Shown: positions 13,133-24,399 of the stretch, piece after piece | How the letters are laid out: every line of letters starts with the position of its first letter | Numbering within the stretch: position 1 is the first letter of the stretch | From: Plectrocnemia conspersa | Taxonomy: Eukaryota; Arthropoda; Insecta; Trichoptera; Polycentropodidae | Assembly (NCBI GenBank): GCA_009617715.1 | Contig: VTFK01000442.1 | Span: 164,642 to 228,641 of the forward strand | DNA: 64,000 bases | Direction of reading: 5' to 3' | Program-made: the position numbers and the translations under genes | Notes under the pieces: model-generated | The model's input: only the letters and a program-made list of their open reading frames with translations | What the model was told of the DNA's origin: nothing | The model's database searches: none

Positions 13133-14246
13133 TAGAGTCTCCAATTCGAGTAATCGAGTACTCGATACTCGAGTATTTTTGTCTATTTTTCAAGTACTTG
13201 ATAATCGAGTATTTTGAAAATTACTCGATTAATACTCGAAATTAATTTTTTTTTAAATATTTCAGAAACAAAAATAACTTTAACTCGGTCCGGTAAAGGT
13301 TAACGTCTTGCTTTTATTTGGCGTTTATGCCCGAAGTCCCGAGTTAGAGCGGTTACTATCAGGTATAATTTTTCATAGTTCCATAGTTGCATAGTTCCGG
13401 TCGTCGGCTATGTTAGTGGGTACGACGGAGAAATTTCTTTTGTGTTTTCTGTTCGACAGTCCCGACTTATCTAATTTATGGCAATGAACAATATGAAATA
13501 TCAACAAAAAAAATTTTTTTAGGTTTTATGACTATGCAGTTTAGCGTAAAGTGTTGTCAATTGTTTATACTGATCCCTCAGCTTAAAATATAAATCAAAA
13601 CAATTGTGTGTTTTAAAGGCATTTAAAGTAAAGTTAGTTCTTTGCGAACCGTTTAGCTCTAGAGTGAAAGGGATTCACCCAAATACATCTTCGAAGGATA
13701 TAGATTTAAATTCTTCGCAATAATCAGAAGGAGTAGAATATTGTATATTGTTAAGAAAAAAAATCTATTCAATAAGAATTACAAAATACTATTTTGTCAA
13801 TAGTCGAAGGAAATAAGAGAAAAGCAGAGAAGGGAATGAAAGAAGAGAACATAAAAAGAGAGTTCAAAAAATTTTATATCTATAAAAAGCGAACAGATAT
13901 AAATTAGAAACCTTATCCAACGCGTTATTGACAATAAGACCAACATCAACAGCAACGGAAAGGGTTTTTTCCATAACGGGAATAATAAAACCAAAGGTTA
14001 GCAGTAATATTAAATTCGAGACACTTTTTTGCATTATTGTTTTTAAAAGTATGTTCGTGAAGTTAAAATAATTGTAAAAATTAACATACTAAGTATTTTA
14101 TTTATTTATTTATATGTGCACGAATTTGAATAATAGCTATTTTGGTACATTTGGTAAATACTCGAAAGTACTCGAGTACTCGAGTATTTTAAAATTTTAA
14201 TATTCGATACTTGAGTAGTTGATGGTTCGAGTAATTGGAGACTCTA
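13133..14246. mobile_element. complete but decayed hAT element with 8-bp TSD
   Basis: The element starts TAGAGTCTCCAATT and ends with its inverted copy AATTGGAGACTCTA. Both sides are flanked by the same 8 bp, gtggagac, at 13125-13132 and 14247-14254. An 8-bp target duplication is diagnostic of hAT transposons. Next to both ends lie arrays of the palindromic motif CGAGTACTCG and its parts, probably subterminal transposase-binding repeats. The inside contains a decayed transposase C-terminus. At about 1.1 kb it is short for an autonomous hAT, so it is an internally deleted, non-autonomous copy. Confidence 0.9.
13925..14060 (+). pseudogene. hAT transposase dimerisation-domain remnant
   Basis: Inside the hAT element the plus strand reads TIRPTSTATERVFSITGIIK followed by a weaker tail. 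The pattern S/T-A-T-E-R-V-F-S-x-x-G is the conserved core of the hAT C-terminal dimerisation domain. Only this fragment is legible; upstream sequence has no long open frame, so no functional transposase is encoded. Confidence 0.75.
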
Positions 14247-14749
14247 GTGGAGACCTGCCAGTTTATTATACATTCATCCACCAATAATCGTGCAGTACCC
14301 TTATTTAATAAAAAATAGTTTATATTCAATTATATAGAAGCATTGGTATTTTATATAAACCGCGTCACTACGAAACAAATTTGCATTTAAAGTAAGACAA
14401 AAACATCTCAGCTAAAATTTAACCTTGATTCGGATGACTTTGAGCAATTTTTACTCCGAAACAAATACAGGCTTATAGGAAAGATTTTTATTATATATTA
14501 TTATGATCATATTCAATTTCTGTAAAAATGGCAGATGATATTTCATACATACATATGTAATTTTAGATAGATTTGGATAGAAATATTAATACAAATAAAT
14601 ATTTATTAGCATAATGGTACAAAAAAGTATACTTATATAGTTTCGCACACATTTACCTAATTATTTTTGATTTTTTTAATATTGCACTTATTAAATAGCG
14701 GTTTATAGTAAATTTTAAAATATAATTTTAATACATTTTTTGATTTTAG

Positions 14750-14844
14750 TTATCACACTGTTCATTAGTAAAACACATATCCTGGAGTCACTAATTGCGT
14801 TATTAATAATATGCGAAAAACCCACGTTGGTTCCACGTAAACAG
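14750..14844 (+). CDS. candidate internal exon, unknown gene
   Basis: A 95-bp segment between an acceptor (TTTTGATTTTAG|) and a donor (ACAG|GTAAAA) is open in only one frame. It reads ITLFISKTHILESLIALLII and then CEKPTLVPRKQ, ending in phase 0. If the next exon candidate begins at 15262, the frame continues. No family is recognised and AT-rich DNA produces such patterns by chance. Confidence 0.2.
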
Positions 14845-15261
14845 GTAAAACAATACAGTAAACAAGATAGATACACAAAAAGTCAATATTATTTATTAGT
14901 AAACACAAATAATGGCCATTAGTTTTTTTTTTGGAGCAATTTAATAAAATATGCTAACGCAATATCCTTGAAAAAGACATTTTATACCTTAATTAAACCG
15001 TTATTAATAGCTTAAAGTTATAATTAAATACTGATTTCAAGAAGCCAAACCCTTTAGAAAATTCAGGTTCTTGATCCAAAAATAAATATTAATTAATAAT
15101 TTCTAATTGTTACGCTTGATGGTAATATAGTTATTTTTTTCAATAAGATGTTTGTTGTTTTGCTATGTATGTATTTAAATATGAATATGAATACGATTTG
15201 TTGTAAAGTATGTTTCTTATCCATGGATAATGTATAAATGATAAAAAATATTTTTTCAGAG

Positions 15262-15334
15262 GATCAGACCAATCACGATATCATCGCAGCTGCAGTAGAT
15301 AAGAAGCTGTATTCAAGATTTGATAGAGACACAG
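15262..15334 (+). CDS. candidate internal exon, unknown gene
   Basis: A good acceptor (TATTTTTTCAGAG|) is followed by 73 bp open in one frame, ending at a donor (ACACAG|GTACAA). The peptide is DQTNHDIIAAAVDKKLYSRF, then DRDT and a split Gly. Its composition is protein-like and it sits in otherwise featureless AT-rich sequence, so it may be a real exon of a long-intron plus-strand gene. If the earlier AG (ending at 15259) is used, the exon is two bases longer and the incoming phase changes. I do not recognise the protein. Confidence 0.35.
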
Positions 15335-15344
15335 GTACAAACTT

Positions 15345-17780
15345 AACATGTGAATGAGAAAAAAAGGCGTGATTTATGCTGGATACGGGATGAAAAAAAA
15401 GTACCAATATTATAAGGTAAATAACAAAACTTGCCTTAATAATTTATTTTATTCATTTAAATAAAAAAAAAACGGTATTGACTAAAAATAACATTTCAGA
15501 CTTTTTCACATATAAAAGTTTTACATTTCCCCCTAAATATAGATAGCTCACTTTTGTGATAAAATAGTAATACCCAAGTATATAAATAATAAATGTAAAT
15601 TTTTCAAATGTCACGGCTTTTAAAAACGTGTGTTTTAATATGCAGAGGTAAATTTGGCATTACGTTTTTGGATGATTGTTTGCCTTTTGCGTTTCCTAAT
15701 AATGTTTTCTTTTATTCAGAGAAATATTTCGTGACGTCAGTCTGTTTTTCTTTTCGTTTTCCGGCCCGCGGCGTTGTTATTATTTTTTCAATCTTCTGCG
15801 CAAAATTTGAAGAGAAAGAAAAAACGTTGGCGTGTCTTCGAAATATACTGACACGCGATCGAATTTTTGATGCGAGGGAAAGTTAATTATAAACTCATGT
15901 CGGGTAATTGGACAATATCGATTTTTCAATTTATTCAGTACCGCATATTTTCGACATATTATAAAACTGGCATTAATTAACTAAGTAATTAGGTAGTGTT
16001 ATTAAAAAATCGAAGTTAAATATATCAAAAAGTATATACGCTGAAACTCGCGTCTATTTATGTTTACAAATACATGAACTGTATATCTTCTTAACTAATC
16101 TTGATGGCAAAGAGAAACCATTAACTCATATGCTTATACATTCGAGTCACTACTCTCAGTATATAAGTAAAAAGGATTAATACATTATTCTTTGTGTTAT
16201 TCGTTTCCTCTTCCTTATCAATTTAATAATCAACATGCATGCATTTAATATTCTATATACGCTAATCACACACATCAAAAATAATTACATTATTAATTAA
16301 GGTATACATCATTAAGAAATTATTAGTCATTTGCTTGTATGAAAATTCCCGGGATACTCCCAGGCAACGCATGGAGCCTTAACATGAATAATCAGGTCAC
16401 AGCCCCTTGAACTCCCAACCCCTTCTTTATTTTACGTTCTTAATACCTTTGCTGTTCCCGTATTTAGGTTAAAATATCCTATATCCACCACAATGGAGAG
16501 GAGAATTCAGAATTTACACAGAATTTAGCTATTTTGGAGCTAAGTAATAAATAGCATTACTATAGATATATTTTAAATTGCTATTTCCGTAAACAATAAT
16601 AAATAGCACAACGCAATAAATGAAGGAAACTCAGGAGTTTTTAATCTTTTCGAGTTCATTGAATACTTTTGATTATAATAAAAAACACTAAAATCTCTAA
16701 GGTTATCAAACTAACGCTTAAAATGTTAACTAACATACATTTACTTTAAAAATATAAATTACATAAAAGCCTACATATTTCCATATATACTTTAAGCGTC
16801 TTTTACATATGATCAATAGTATTTGTTTGTAATATTTTATGTATCTCATTTAACGTCGAATGTTGTATTTTATGTTAGTTTAGTTTAATTGCTTAACTTT
16901 GTTAAACATTTGATTAACCTTCAATACATATTTCGACAAACATAATAAGATAAATAATGTAAAATTATATTTAAAATTTTTTAATTAAAAATAGAGCCTT
17001 AATACGTATTCTATTAGTCAGAAAAGGTTTTAATTTTAAGTTGAAACTAAAATCAATGTTTGGTCAAGGTCTGCTAGTTTAAACTATAGAAACTACATTG
17101 ATTTACGAAGTCATAATAGTTTCAGAAAAATATTTAAAAAAAATTAACACGTGTTGGCCATTCTCCATTCATTATTTGGCATACACATATTTTTTGAAAT
17201 AAATAAAAAAAAACTGATATCGCACATATAACAAACACACATACATAGGCGTCCAACATTATAATGGTCCCTTAGTTTTTAAATAGTTTATACATCCAAG
17301 TCACATGCTGAACGTTTTTCGTCAACATGTCTTGACGCCACTATGTTTTCGAGAGAATTTATTTTGGTATGTCTAACTAAAAATAAACTTCTTTCTTTAT
17401 ACAAATGTATAAATATCATTCAAAAAATAGTAAAGAAGACAATTGCTTACATAGGATTGAAATATAAATATTTGTTTAAGAATAAGTAAATAAGTCAGTA
17501 TTTAGAGTGGTTTAGTAGACGCAGAAATAAGAATGTTTTGTTCAGCGTAAAGAGATAAATCAGAATGTATTTAGTAGTAAACTGGTTTTGTTTTATTCTT
17601 AATCATAAACTAAGTCTGTACCGTAGGGCTTTCTACTATTTTTCTATCGACGGTTGTACGTAATATTTATTGCACATTAACAGTTTTACGCTGTTGATGC
17701 TTGTATATTAGTGTATACAGAGAAAAAGAAAGCTGAATCTGATGTATCTGATGTAGTTCGACAAAACAGGTAGAAAGAGG
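15345..17780. other. intergenic or intronic; one CRE palindrome
   Basis: No supported gene. A GC-richer patch around 15.6-15.9 kb contains a full CRE palindrome TGACGTCA at 15732-15739 and could be regulatory. The 92-codon plus-strand open stretch over it has no recognisable domain. Confidence 0.35.
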
Positions 17781-17781
17781 A

Positions 17782-17930
17782 TTATACGTCAACTGGTTTT
17801 GGTAGTCGATCGAGTTTCTGGGGCCTATCGTTGAGGGTCTGCATCATTTGTAAGTCTTGTTGGATCTTCCTGTTCTCATTCTTGCGAATGTTACCAATAA
17901 AAATATCTGAGGTGCTGTTCTGATGATGAC
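17782..17930 (-). CDS. candidate 3'-terminal coding exon, unknown gene
   Basis: On the minus strand an acceptor (ATAATTCTAG|) is followed by 149 bp that encode 48 residues and a TAA stop. The peptide is hydrophilic and protein-like: HHQNSTSDIFIGNIRKNENR, KIQQDLQMMQ, and the end DRLPKPVDV. The segment is less AT-rich than the flanks, and the open frame does not run far past the acceptor. It looks like the last exon of a minus-strand gene whose other exons would lie at higher coordinates. I could not identify the protein or the preceding exons. Confidence 0.4.
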
Positions 17931-18722
17931 CTAGAATTATATGATGGGTATTAAAAATACATGGATTTTTCGCCAATTTGCATCCATAATTTCAACCCAA
18001 TGCATACAAACTGAATTTCGTATAGAAAATTTACTTCTGCGTTCTAAGAGTTGTTTATATAAAAATACACGCTCACGACTGCGTAATTGCTTTCTCTTCC
18101 GATAAATGGTTTAATGTCTTAATGCAATTATTTATATTTGACGGTGTTTCACGTATTATTGGTTGAGTTAATTGCATCATGAGATATTAATAACATCTTT
18201 TTCAGTTCCATTAAAAAAATTTTTAGCTGTTTCTTAAAATGAAAATTTTTGAATAAAATATACATATTCGTGTATATATCTTTGCGTATTTACAATAGTC
18301 GTAGATTCGTGAATTGTCTTTAATCCTAACTCGTATCTGCTTTCTCATGACTACCCATCCTTCCTAGCAAATATTTAAAAAAAATTTCGACTGCTCAAAT
18401 AAAAATGATTTTCCTCTTATCTTGTCTTGTAAAGTGTTGTGTTAGCTTTTATTCATGAAATCTTTGCCCTCAAAGGGGTAAAAATCTCTGTTTATTCGTG
18501 TTTGAGCTCATTGTAAATGGCATTCGTAGCGAAATTTCATAATTAAAAAAATGTTACAAGTAATGACATTGAAGACGTCTAAATCGACTTTCTAATAAAA
18601 GCTGTAAAACTGTTTCTTTGTAGTATTCTTCGTCCCTTTTTCTTATTTAAAAGCAGAATTTTAAATGACGCAATTTTCAAGTTAACATTTAAAATTTAAA
18701 AACGTATGTTTATTTGCGGTTG

Positions 18723-18970
18723 TTTTTGTCGAATATGACGTTATCTTATAGCATATAAATCGTATTGTGGTAGCTTGATATTATCTGTAAATTGCGTCAT
18801 TTTTTTATTATGTAATTTGAAAATATGTTTTTGATATTTTCTTATCTTGTCGACGAATTATATTTTTATTTAACATATTTTTTGTCGAATATGACGTTAT
18901 CTTATAGCAAATACATTTTATTGTCGCCGCTTGTAATTAGCTGTAAATGCGTATTTTTTTAACTGTGTAA
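18723..18970 (+). repeat. imperfect tandem duplication, about 157-bp period
   Basis: The segment TTTGTCGAATATGACGTTAT followed by CTTATAGCA occurs exactly at about 18724-18752 and again at 18881-18909. The sequence after each copy is also related (ATTGTGGTAGCTTG against ATTGTCGCCGCTTG, then CTGTAAAT and ATTTTTTTA). This is a local duplication with no coding signal. Confidence 0.7.
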
Positions 18971-18974
18971 TTTG

Positions 18975-20030
18975 GATTTATTATATTTTTTTACATATAT
19001 GTTTAATTCTTAACACATATATTTAGAATCATCGTCGATAAGCGCTAGTGGACCAACAATATAGTTTTCTTCAGCGTTGTTCCACGGTCACTAACCTCTT
19101 GTTCCTTTCAAAGGCGATGACAAAATCCTATGTCAGTATGTGAGCAATGATAATCGTCGCTCCAATGAGTATTTCGCTCATTTTGAAGTGCCACAGATCT
19201 TCTCTTTTTTATTTAACAACGGCATGCTGTAATTAAGAACTCAGAATATTTATAATATGCTGATGACCTGAAAATGTTTGGATTTGCTCACATAAAAAAA
19301 AATACCTTGAGTGGCTGTGAGGATGATGGATCGACAATCGACTACCTTTCAACATCGTTAAGTGTCACGTTGTCGACATTTTCCAGATTGGTGGAAACTT
19401 TTTAAGCATGAATACTTTTGTCGGTGACTTGGGATGGAAATTTTGTTTTCACGTCGCCAAAGTTTCCAATAAGCAATGTAACAATTTATTGGCAATTCGC
19501 GTTCTGTAAAATACGCTAGTTCATAGCATCCTCAAATATGGTTTATTGTCTGTTATCTCAGATAAACGAAGTACTCCTTGTTGTTGGAGAGAATTCACAC
19601 ATTTTTTTTGGAGGGAGTACGGGTCGAATCCGTATTTGTATTCTAGTTTTTTTTTTGTTAGAAGCGTTAGAATACAATGTATTGCATTATTAGCGTAGCG
19701 TCTACTCAATGAACCACTTTTTTTGAATTTGTTAAGGGGTGGCGTCGACAATCCGTCCAGTGACTTTAAACTGAATGCTTTATAGTGCCCTAGAGTCTAG
19801 AGAGTCACGATCGCGTCCCTAATTCCTAAATGTCGCAAATAGGACGTCAGCGCTTGAGATCGCCCCTCCTCTTGCACGAGCGATCCAGCTTTTAATAGGT
19901 TGACGTATTGTAAATGTATATATTTAAGATTTTTTAAATAAAAATTGTTCATATAATTGTCATCACGAAGCATTGAGGAAATCTGTCAAGTCATGGTGAT
20001 GAAATATAAAATATCACGAATGTCAAAACA
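18975..20030. other. intergenic, nothing recognised
   Basis: No supported gene. A 76-codon open frame on the minus strand at 19521-19751 contains a poly-lysine run derived from poly-T and resembles no family. Confidence 0.4.
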
Positions 20031-20067
20031 ATAAAATTATTTAATTGCATCTTTATATACAACATTT

Positions 20068-20223
20068 GTTTCATAAAACGAATTGTTACTGCATTACTAT
20101 TGAATAGACCATTGGTAAGAACAGTGATCATTTTATCAATAACTTTCTGCAAGGAATTCTTTTTAGAAATAAAGTCTGAAGATTTAACTTACATAAATGC
20201 ACAAACAATTCGTTTTATAGAAC
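20068..20223. mobile_element. palindromic MITE family, copy 1
   Basis: The left end GTTTCATAAAACGAATTGTT is repeated inverted at the right end (ACAATTCGTTTTATAGAAC). The interior and the right flank (TTAAATGCACATATCTCTTA) recur at 59.0-59.3 kb, so the full unit probably extends to about 20030-20262. It contains no ORF. Confidence 0.8.
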
Positions 20224-20264
20224 AAAATAATTATTTAAATGCACATATCTCTTAAAATAATTTA

Positions 20265-22510
20265 CTAGTAAATCGCTATATACTGTAAGATTTTATAAAA
20301 TACAACCATATTATTCTCACGTCTTTCAATAATATTGAAAACATATTATAAATTACTCTACATTTCCACATTAACATGTCTGATATACTTATATTATAAT
20401 ATTTATCAAACAACGGGTTTCTTAACGTATTAGTTATTTTTTATTATTATGTTTATATCGAATTCAATATAAGTTTTCCTTCTCTTAAGTGATTAAGATT
20501 GATGATTATGTATATTTAAATATGTGAGCACAAGATGCGACATATCGAATAGCGATAACCCTTTAAAGCTAACGATCTATTCATTGCTTTTTAAATTGAT
20601 CGCACATGGAATCGAGTACTCGTATTAAATCAATGTGTTTTATGTAAAAAATTCCATTTATACATCAAGGGTGAATATAAATATTAGATGTGAAAGTGTT
20701 ACCTTGAAACATCCATAATTATTCATAACTATCCACATCACAGATGACACACCTCTGAACGCTTTTAAGCGAAATGGATACACGTGATTTTACAATATAA
20801 AAAATACAGTGAATCACTCTCTTAAAAGGATATGACAAATTTTCCGCTAACTTCTGGTCCACTAACATGTTTAGATTCAATTTTCACATATGGAAACTGG
20901 TCTAATAAATCAACCAGAATAAAATTAAGTGTACAGTCATTGTAAATTCTTACATATGCCTTATGCCTACAAACATATTTTATTTACAAACATTAGACTC
21001 CATCACATATTCGATAGGAAATGGAAATATTAAATACTTATTTTAAATTAACGAATTATTGCAACTATGCACGTTTATGTTGATAAATGATAATGTAAAT
21101 GGGACATAGATTTTTTTAAATTCAGGAGTAATAAACCAGCAATGTGTAGTCAACAATAAATATATTTGAGTGTTAATACTTGTATTAATTGATGAATTAT
21201 CTAATCTGATAATATATATATTATCAAAAAATTCAATGAAATTGGGTTTTCCTTATATAATATAATCGAACATCTTTGAATCGATAACGTACAAATGGCA
21301 AATTCTTAAGTAATCTAACACACAACACTTAAAACTAATGATTGGTGGTTTTGATTTAATAATTTAATAAGATTGTGTGTATAAATAAATATTAGCCTAG
21401 TTATTAGGTTTAGTTTGAGCAGTTAAATTATGTTTGATTAAATCATAATTACACTTGTTTATGTATTTAATGTTTCACCAATTTTAGGATATTTAATAAA
21501 TTATTTTTATTATATTTTAGGCATTGAAGTTATTTTTTTTAATTTTATAATAATATTTGTTAAAAAGTAACATAGTTATAAGTTGATTCGAAACTATTAA
21601 ATAATCTTGCATTACGGTTAAATTGTGCCTTATATACATACATTTATAAAAAATGAATTTAATGAAAGCGAGTGCAATATGGTACTAAAATAAAAGTATG
21701 ATGAAGTTGCTATTCCGGGTTTTTATTTGTAAGTGCCAGAACATTTTATTCAAATGCGTAAGTTAGCAGAAAAAATATTGGCAATGTATGGTTACACCCG
21801 TGTGAACACTTTATTTTTTATTTTTTCTCCTTTAAAAACTAACTTCTCACATGTCGAGATTAGCAAATTAGCGTTAAAGACATCGTTGTCTTATAAAATT
21901 GATTAAAAAGCTAGCTAATGATGCTCAAAAGTTTCGAGTAGAATTTTTTGTATATATTTCTCTGATTTAACATTTGGCTGTAACTTTGCTGTTGAATATA
22001 TATTGTATTTTTATTTTTTAATTTATTCAGAAAACTTGATTTTCTGATAAATATGAAATATATTTTAATACTCAATTTTGAGGTGATGGAAGGGGAATTT
22101 GACGGCCCCTCTTCGTATATGAGTTTGACATGACTACCTTAAAGCATAAAATTGTTGAGTTGGTCCTTAATATTCTAAACGCCTGTTATATCATATAATA
22201 CACCAGTGTAGACGTTGATTGTTAATAAATAGTAAGACTGTATTTTATAACAAATTGTAGCAGAAAATAAACCATATAATCGTGCGTTAAAAATGTATGT
22301 ATATAATATAGAAACTATATTATCGTTTACAATCTAATTTATATACTTATAAATTTCGAAAAAATGTTATGTGTGATACGTCATTATTTAAATATTTTTT
22401 TCTTCGGTATTTTATACACTTTTCATAATTAATTTTAGACTATTCACATTTAGTATTTATGAAATAATAAAACTCTTATAAAAGTGTCTGTAATCTGATG
22501 AATTTTAGTT
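20265..22510. other. AT-rich intergenic, nothing recognised
   Basis: No supported coding, RNA or repeat feature. Confidence 0.4.
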
Positions 22511-22513
22511 TAT

Positions 22514-22690
22514 ACGTACACCAGCATAACAAAATGCACATGTGCATGCAAACCTAAAAACTAATAAATATTTTATTTATTACGCTTTTAGCACGTATTT
22601 GCGTATTTACGCGGTTATTATGCAAAATCTAGGAATTGTTTGCCCCCAATTATTTGCCGATTTATTGCAAGTGTCTCAAAATATACAGTT
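22514..22690 (+). repeat. direct repeat, copy 1 (partner at 23.35 kb)
   Basis: ACGTACACCAGCATAACAAA followed by ATGCAC, and later GCAAAATCTAGGAATTGTTT, match 23346-23500 (CAGCATAACAAAATGCAC and GCAAAATCTAAGAGTTGTTT). The two lie about 830 bp apart in the same orientation and are probably a diverged local duplication or two ends of an unknown element. Confidence 0.5.
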
Positions 22691-22875
22691 ATTCTATATG
22701 TTTGTAGAGGTTAAAAATATAAAGTGAAGAAATAATGTATTGAAAATGGTCCTAGCTTAGCTTTTACGCGTTTATTTTTAAATAGAAGAATAAGTTATTT
22801 ATACTATAAATTATTATTAAATTCACAAAAAACTTCATACCGTACGATTTGTGAAATTGCTTATTAATACGTAAT

Positions 22876-23024
22876 GCGTTCGCAAAATCCAGCATATCCA
22901 AAGATCGCGTTGTATATTATTTCCGACCCTTTAGCTGGAACAGATTTCACGTGAAGTGGGAAGCGGCTGATTCTTCGATCGATACTCGACGTGGTGCTAG
23001 TTCAAATGAACTCTCGTGTATCTT
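22876..23024 (+). repeat. interspersed repeat, copy 2 (related copy at 6.19 kb)
   Basis: This aligns by eye with 6189-6335 through AGCTGGAACAG, GGGAAGCGGCTG and CTCGTGT. It lies between the two direct repeats at 22.5 and 23.35 kb, so all three may belong to one composite element. Confidence 0.5.
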
Positions 23025-23345
23025 ATGTCGGAAATATCTGGTGAGAGTGTTGAAAGCTATTCGGAATGGAAGTGTCTGGTGTACTGTAGTGTAGAAGAAG
23101 GAGTTTCTTTTGATCTACTATTGATGCCTGTGCCAATTTTAAAAAATTTGGATTGAAATTAGAATTGCTTTTGTTATAATAACGCTTTTGCATAACATTT
23201 GCGTAGTAGTTTAAACATCTTGATATTCGGAAACTCTGTAATCTCAGATAGCGCATTGCATCGACATTGTAAATGCATCGAACGGGCTTTGTTTATGGCC
23301 TATTTAGATATACATTTACTTCATCCGTACAAATCTCCAATCGTC

Positions 23346-23500
23346 ACGTACGTCAGCATAACAAAATGCACTTGTGCGACAAGTCATAAAGATGTGATTT
23401 ATTGCAAAGTATTTTTTCATGATGGTGCAAAATCTAAGAGTTGTTTGTCCACAATTATATTTGGTTTTTTTTTAGTATTGCCTGAAAATCAGCGTAAGCT
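23346..23500 (+). repeat. direct repeat, copy 2 (partner at 22.51 kb)
   Basis: Second copy of the repeat described at 22514-22690. It falls inside a 110-codon open frame (23199-23531) whose translation matches nothing I recognise. The parallel copy is not open in the same way, which argues against coding function. Confidence 0.45.
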
Positions 23501-24139
23501 GCTAGAAAATAATCTTTACTGGCCGTGGTAATAATAATTTGTAGTGGACTATAGTATTTTAATAATAAAAATAGTTAAGACCTTGAATTTCAATCGAACT
23601 TGACGTGCTTTTTGGTCTTTGCTCTAACAAAGCAGGGCGCTTCCATTGAGACGATTGCACATTTGTTTCGTTATCATAACTAATACCTATTTTAAAACGT
23701 TGGAATAATTCAAGGTCGTCAGTGACCTTCTTCGGCAATTGATCAGCAACTACTTATTTCATGACTAACACTTCAGTCAAAATTTGCTACTGATGAACGG
23801 TACGAAATACCAGCTTCTTCAGATATATTTCTAATAGCGCTTCGGAGTTTATAATGTATTGAAAAATATTCCAAAATTATTTTTATATAAATTCTAATTT
23901 GATATTACGAGAATAAATTAATCTTAAATTATTTATTTTAAAAAATCAAAGTATAAAATAATCTCAATAATTTTTATATTAAGTAATGGTCGATCATATG
24001 CCTGAACGTTAGTCTCTGATTAGTCGGCAATATACTAGTTCTGGTTTTCATATAACTTTTATTGGGACTTGGGTCTGGATTTAAAACGATACACATTTAT
24101 TTTTTAAAGGAAGTGTGAATTGTGAATTTGTGGAAATTG

Positions 24140-24390
24140 TGAAAAATACGAGTTCAAGATCGACACTTACCATATATTTGAAGACTACAAAGTGGCATAC
24201 GATAGCATGAATAGAAAAAATTTTACAAAGCAATAGAGGATCAGAATCTCATCAACCTTCTCAAAATTATAGTGATTTCTATACCTTCAAAGCAAGGTGA
24301 TTCGTATAACCCTTTAAAAGGTCATCCGAGATTCGAAAATAACTTAAACAAAATCGATGCAATTACTGACATAGACAAACGAAATTGACA
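24140..24390 (+). mobile_element. LINE reverse transcriptase fragment
   Basis: The plus strand reads TYHIFEDYKVAYDSMNRKNF, then TKAIEDQNLINLLKIIV and QGDSYNPL. This matches the motif A region (F-x-D-F/Y-K-x-A-Y-D-S-x-N/R) and the QGD of motif B in a common insect LINE lineage. Only a few hundred bases are legible, and motif B is reached after an apparent internal deletion. It is a dead fragment. Confidence 0.75.
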
Positions 24391-24399
24391 TCATAGTCG

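Noticed and set aside
12975..13193. 72-codon minus-strand frame containing CRCHQSM-like text
   Set aside because: It crosses the left end of the hAT element and has no transposase motif in that frame.
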